This document shows positions 59,699 through 64,000 of a stretch of DNA of 64,000 bases, piece by piece; positions within the stretch are counted from its first letter, which is position 1, and each line of letters begins with the position of its first letter. Source of the stretch: Lates calcarifer (lineage: Eukaryota; Chordata; Actinopteri; Centropomidae); contig NC_066838.1 of NCBI RefSeq assembly GCF_001640805.2, positions 21,962,557 to 22,026,556 of the forward strand. The letters run 5' to 3'. The notes beneath the pieces were generated by a model. The model was not told the DNA's origin and made no database searches. It saw only the letters and a program-made list of their open reading frames with translations. The position numbers and the translations under genes were made by a program.

Positions 59699-62494
59699 TC
59701 AGTCATCACACTGCATCCAGTGTGTGGTGACATCCAGAGGATAGGCCTTCTCTACTGCTTGGTGGTTCTGGTTTACACGCCAGTACTGAGCGCCTTTGAA
59801 CACATATATATGACCATTTGTCCATTGTATTGCAGCGTCAATATTGCTGGGTGCCCCGTGGAAGAGTTGCCCTATAGGTTTAGGGTATGAGCTGAAATCT
59901 GTTGGACCGATTTCATCCCACTGCCAGTATCCAGATCCCTAATGTAAGAGGACACATTATTAGTATCATAAAAAAAACATATGCCACCAAATAAATTAAA
60001 TTTAAAAAAACCATCATCTTTAGCACTTACTTTAAAAAACAGCAGTTTTTTGTTCTTATTGAAATACAAGGCTGAGTCGATATTTGCAGGGATGTTGGTC
60101 AAGCGTTTGGGAAAGCCCTTGTCAAGTTTGAATCCTGTGTACCTCCATACTTTGTCTCCTGTTAGTGGACATTTCGAGAGAAAAGAGAGATGTACTCTGA
60201 TGATTTTCTGAGCTTTCTAAAAATGTTCAGACCCTGCCAGTATTGTACATCATGCCCCCGTGAGAAAGTCTGAAACTATGAAATTGATCCACCTTTCAGA
60301 AAATAGGACTTGCCGGTCCGCTGGGAGTGAACAGCTGCACTGAGGCTCCCTGGCAGCTCCTTCCACAGCGCAGAGATCAGGATGGGAGAGTTGTAGCCAG
60401 AGCTGGACACCGTCCACACGTACTGACCGCTGAATACATATGTCTTCTGCAAGGGACCTACATGGACACAAAGCAGGAGAAAAAAATATCTGTAGATACA
60501 TTTCCTTGTAGGGGAAACAGGGACGTGTTTTATTTTTTTCTTATACTGAGTGCATTGTGACTGGATTAGACTCCCTATACCCAACATAACTGCATCCAGT
60601 GTGGCCTTGCAAGGATCTGCAACAGCTCCTCCTGACACTGGCTCACTTGGATTTCTGGGTGAAAGAGTATTCTCTGGTTTTCCTGAAAAGGAACAACACT
60701 GCACATTGAATAATTTAGACTTCATACATATCATAGCAGCGTAAGATTCTTCTGACATTACCATATAAAGCCTGGATCCCTCGTATGTCGTCTGAGTGCA
60801 GCTTGAAGTCTGAGCGGTATCCGTTGTAGACGGGTCCCATGAGTGCGCTGTAGTACTGTGAGTGGCCCAGGCCAAGAGCGTGGCCAATCTCATGAGCTGC
60901 AACAATCCTCAGGTTGGAGCCGTGGCTCTTCCCTTCTGTCCACAGTTCGTCTTCGTCGAAGTGCACAATGCCTGACTCTGGGGCATCAGCATGGGCTAAA
61001 ACACGGCCTAAAGATGAAGCAAGAGCTGAAGTACTACAGCATCTCATTATGCATTGTTTTGAGTGTCACTGACCTCACAAAACGTTATCCAGGGAGTATC
61101 AGTTTAATTTTAACATCAGCTGCTCATACCTCGGCCATCAAAGGGGACTGGACACGTCTTGTCTTTCTTGTGAAAGGAGATTTTAATGTCTGCTCTTCCC
61201 CGCTGCAGCTCCTTGAACCTTAAAGGAGACACATCACTCCAGTACTTAAACGCGCTCTGGATGGCCAAACGTGTCTTTCCTTGACCCAAGTCGGGAGTGT
61301 AATTATAGATGCGGTAGGTCAGCATCTTCTTACGCCAGTAACCTGTTAAATCAGGAAACATTTGATTTTAAAATACATGTCATGCACTTTATGAGGAGTC
61401 TGAATATGTGATATACTCACCCATGACTCGATATTGAAGAGATTTGTTATTGAAAGAGTCCTGGACTCCACACCGAGGTCTGTTCATCATTGCCAGTGTG
61501 GCTAAATCTAGTTCCCCAGATACTTGCAGATTTGTCACTTTCTGAAAGATTCTGACATGTGAAGGAAACATTATGACCTTTGTATAAATTCAAATTAAAC
61601 AAATAAACCTGAAGTAAAGGTAGAATCAGACGCAAACATGTTAATCTACTTTTACAAATGAGGAAATGGATGAAATACAGTCACCTTGTGGCTTCAGCTA
61701 TCGCCTCTGGTGCATGGTTTTGGCCTTTACTGTCCAGTGAGATGTGTAGATAACCATACTTCCTTAAATACTCCTGAAGAGAGAGTACTCAGTGTAACAG
61801 TGGTCATATCATTTGCTTGTGTACTAGAAAGTATCAGCAACAAAATATTACTTAAATAAGATACTTGTGATGAGTGTAGAAAACTATTTTATTGATCTTT
61901 ACTCAAGATATCGAAGCCTCAGAGAAGTTCTTGCTCTTGTTTATCAAGGTATTTGGCAGTAATAATGGGCAGTGATGTTATTATATATTATTAGAGGGAA
62001 TAGGTGGTGTTATTCGCTGCACGACACCACAACGTTTTTCAAAACAGCAACCCTGAGAAGTAACTCTAGCCTGGATCATCCGAAGATATTTTGATCCATT
62101 TGAATCATCCCAATGAAACAAACAAGGTCATGATCATTTGTAAAGGTTAACAATTGAAAAACTTTGCTCTTTCTGTGAAACAAAATCATATGGACATTAT
62201 TATTTAGACTTTTTGTTGTCCACAGTGCACAATTTTTATTTGATTATTATAGTCTATAACGGCTGTCAGTGTCATTAGTTAGCTTTAAACAATTAAAAAT
62301 CAAGTTGCCGTTTCCAAGTGATTTTCCTCTGCAGTTTGTTTGCTAAACTTCTTAAAAGTCTTTAACATTTATTCTAAATGATGTTTTCCGTATTTTCTTA
62401 CCACTGCTTCTGTAAATTCGTCTCTGCTCAGAGCAATAGATGAAGCTGTTGTCATCAAAACAAGAAGCACCATTAACTCCAGACTATATCCCAT
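59699..62494 (-). CDS. mmp19: Matrix metalloproteinase 19
   Basis: Nine minus-strand exons, in transcript order 62494-62402, 61773-61685, 61551-61421, 61342-61130, 61007-60762, 60682-60581, 60457-60293, 60158-60031 and 59938-59699, give 468 residues with all phases consistent. MMP19 is a secreted zinc endopeptidase that cuts basement-membrane and matrix proteins. Order: signal peptide (1-23), propeptide with Cys88 in PRCGVQD (cysteine switch), catalytic domain with [11 protein letters not shown] (214-224) and the Met-turn region SALMGPVY, short hinge, and a four-blade hemopexin domain bounded by Cys282 and Cys466. GVQD in place of the usual GVPD agrees with MMP19, whose human switch also lacks the proline. 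[11 protein letters not shown] and YFLKGDKVWRY also point to MMP19. The acidic hinge and the C-terminal tail of the human enzyme (508 residues) are missing. The start is chosen for its signal peptide; in-frame ATGs at 62518 and 62557 exist. Confidence 0.94.
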
Positions 62495-62707
62495 TTTCTG
62501 GTTTGGGTCTTTTTCCATTACTGAGAAATACAAATTTTCCCCAACTGGGCCCAGCACAGCAAGTTGTTCTTCTCAAATGACAAACAAGATTTGGATTTTT
62601 CTAAGCATCACTGACGATGTCAGTTCCTCCATGTATGTCCATCTCCTGTGTATTAGTCGCTCTGGGGTCCCTGTATCAGAGCTGAAGTCTCAGTTTAGGG
62701 ATTCAGT

Positions 62708-62714
62708 TTTTATA
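62708..62714 (-). promoter_or_regulatory. TATA box of mmp19
   Basis: On the minus strand TATAAAA lies about 215 bp upstream of the mmp19 start codon, which predicts transcription starting near 62680. TATA boxes are common in inducible MMP genes. Confidence 0.55.
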
Positions 62715-62719
62715 CCGTC

Positions 62720-64000
62720 AAGTGTCTGTTCAGGACACTGCCTCAAAACCACATAATAAACCTTTACAAGGAATGTGTGGACGACAGTAACCAATACATA
62801 TTTCAGACACTAACATCAGGATCACGCCTTCTTTCACCATCATTTAGAGTCATTTGTCTCAAAGTGTGTAAGAATAACTTCCGAGTAATGTTGTTTACGT
62901 CAAAGGAAGCAAATAAATGATTAAATTAAATCTGTTAAAAAAGAAGATCAGCTGCCCACCATCTATTAAAGGTGATGAGTTATGTCATTGTGGTGGGGAA
63001 AAAAACACTTCCTTGTTATTAAATTAAGCTGCAATACTTTGTAGCTGAATAATTTTTCCAGACGCAGACGCACCATAAATACTGCTGCTGTTGCTCAGTC
63101 ATGATATATGTCTGTGAAACATGTCCCACATGAATCTGAACATTCTTTAGTTTATGGTCGCAGCTCTGTGAAGAAAACAACTAACCACATTTCCTCCATG
63201 AGACAACTGCTAATTATATTGTTCTTAATGTAGAAGCCCATTCAAGGGGAAACAATGACGCCCCCGTGTAACCATTGCTTCAAACCGTCCTCTGAATGGA
63301 GACGGAGAACGCCTCCTTTTCTGCTTTAACACTGTGGAATACAGCTCATAAAAAAAGTGAGTGGACAGATGGGAAAGACACTCAGCTCGCACATGCTTTA
63401 AACAATTACAGTTACTAAAATTAACAGATATTTTACTGCCAGTACACTGGACAGTAAATTAATTTTTTATTAACTAACTGAGCTCGCTGGAGCAGAACAA
63501 AACCTGAAGCTGCGTACCAACTCCATGGTACAAACTCATTATAATCAGGTTTTTACTTGTTGAGCTGCATTGTATTATGATGACAGGTGTTCCTATTATT
63601 TTATCCTTCTCATTAATATCAAAGAGAGTAGGCTGAACAATAGACACACCTCTTTGTAAAATGTAATAAAATTCAGCAGAGTGAACACTGAGCTAAAATA
63701 AGCCAGATTTTTTTAGATGGTTGAAATTAAAATTAAGCTAGATGTGTCTGGAAGCTGCTCTAGAAAAAAAAAATACATTTTTATTAGTGAAGTTAATTAG
63801 CTGTGGTTTTTTAAAGTCTGTTGATATCTGTCAGCATATGTGTTATAACATTTCCTCTTTGTACATGAAGGTAAAGTATGTTTATTTCCTGTATACTAAC
63901 TGCAAAAAACAGTTTATTATAATGATGAGTAATTACAGTATTAAAGGCCAAATTTCTAGCAAAACAACTTTTGTTATAAACAGCACAGAGTTTAACAGAC
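62720..64000. other. Upstream flank of mmp19
   Basis: AT-rich DNA with no recognisable exon, RNA gene or strong repeat. It presumably includes mmp19 upstream regulatory sequence. The short motif GACAGGTGTTCCTATTATTT near 63580 weakly recalls the TTATTAGGAACACC repeat ends. Confidence 0.5.

Overview
This is vertebrate nuclear DNA, almost certainly from a teleost fish and probably a percomorph. The coding genes have GT-AG introns that are short by mammalian standards. Their products resemble known vertebrate proteins end to end. The non-coding DNA is full of interspersed and foldback repeats of kinds common in fish. There are no bacterial-type operons, phage elements or CRISPR arrays, and I recognised no tRNA, rRNA or miRNA gene.

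Layout, left to right. 1-4860 is non-coding and repeat-bearing. 5082-6151 (+) is tcf15/paraxis, a bHLH factor of two exons. 6470-13958 is non-coding, with possible regulatory motifs. 13959-17767 (+) is a five-exon, single V-domain membrane protein that looks CD83-like but has a lysine in its membrane span. 22817-31241 (+) is slc13a3 (NaDC3, Na+/dicarboxylate cotransporter, 13 exons), with a possible one-base frame problem at exon 5. 34127-36486 (+) is ocstamp (three exons). 40661-42712 (+) is a thyrotropin-releasing-hormone receptor (two coding exons and a probable leader exon). 43900-52780 is a 9 kb non-coding stretch. 54595-58429 (+) is tmem198 (probably tmem198b). 59699-62494 (-) is mmp19 (nine exons), which converges on tmem198. 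62720-64000 holds nothing I recognise.

The genes do not form one pathway. slc13a3 and ocstamp are also neighbours in mammals (human 20q13), and mmp19 with TMEM198B also sit near each other in human 12q13. The window therefore joins at least two ancestral linkage blocks. No undescribed multi-gene system is evident. The items most worth a second look are the CD83-like receptor with activating-receptor features, the slc13a3 exon 5 frame conflict, the foldback repeats that end about 30 bp before splice acceptors in two adjacent genes, and a predicted upstream ORF formed by splicing in the TRH receptor leader.
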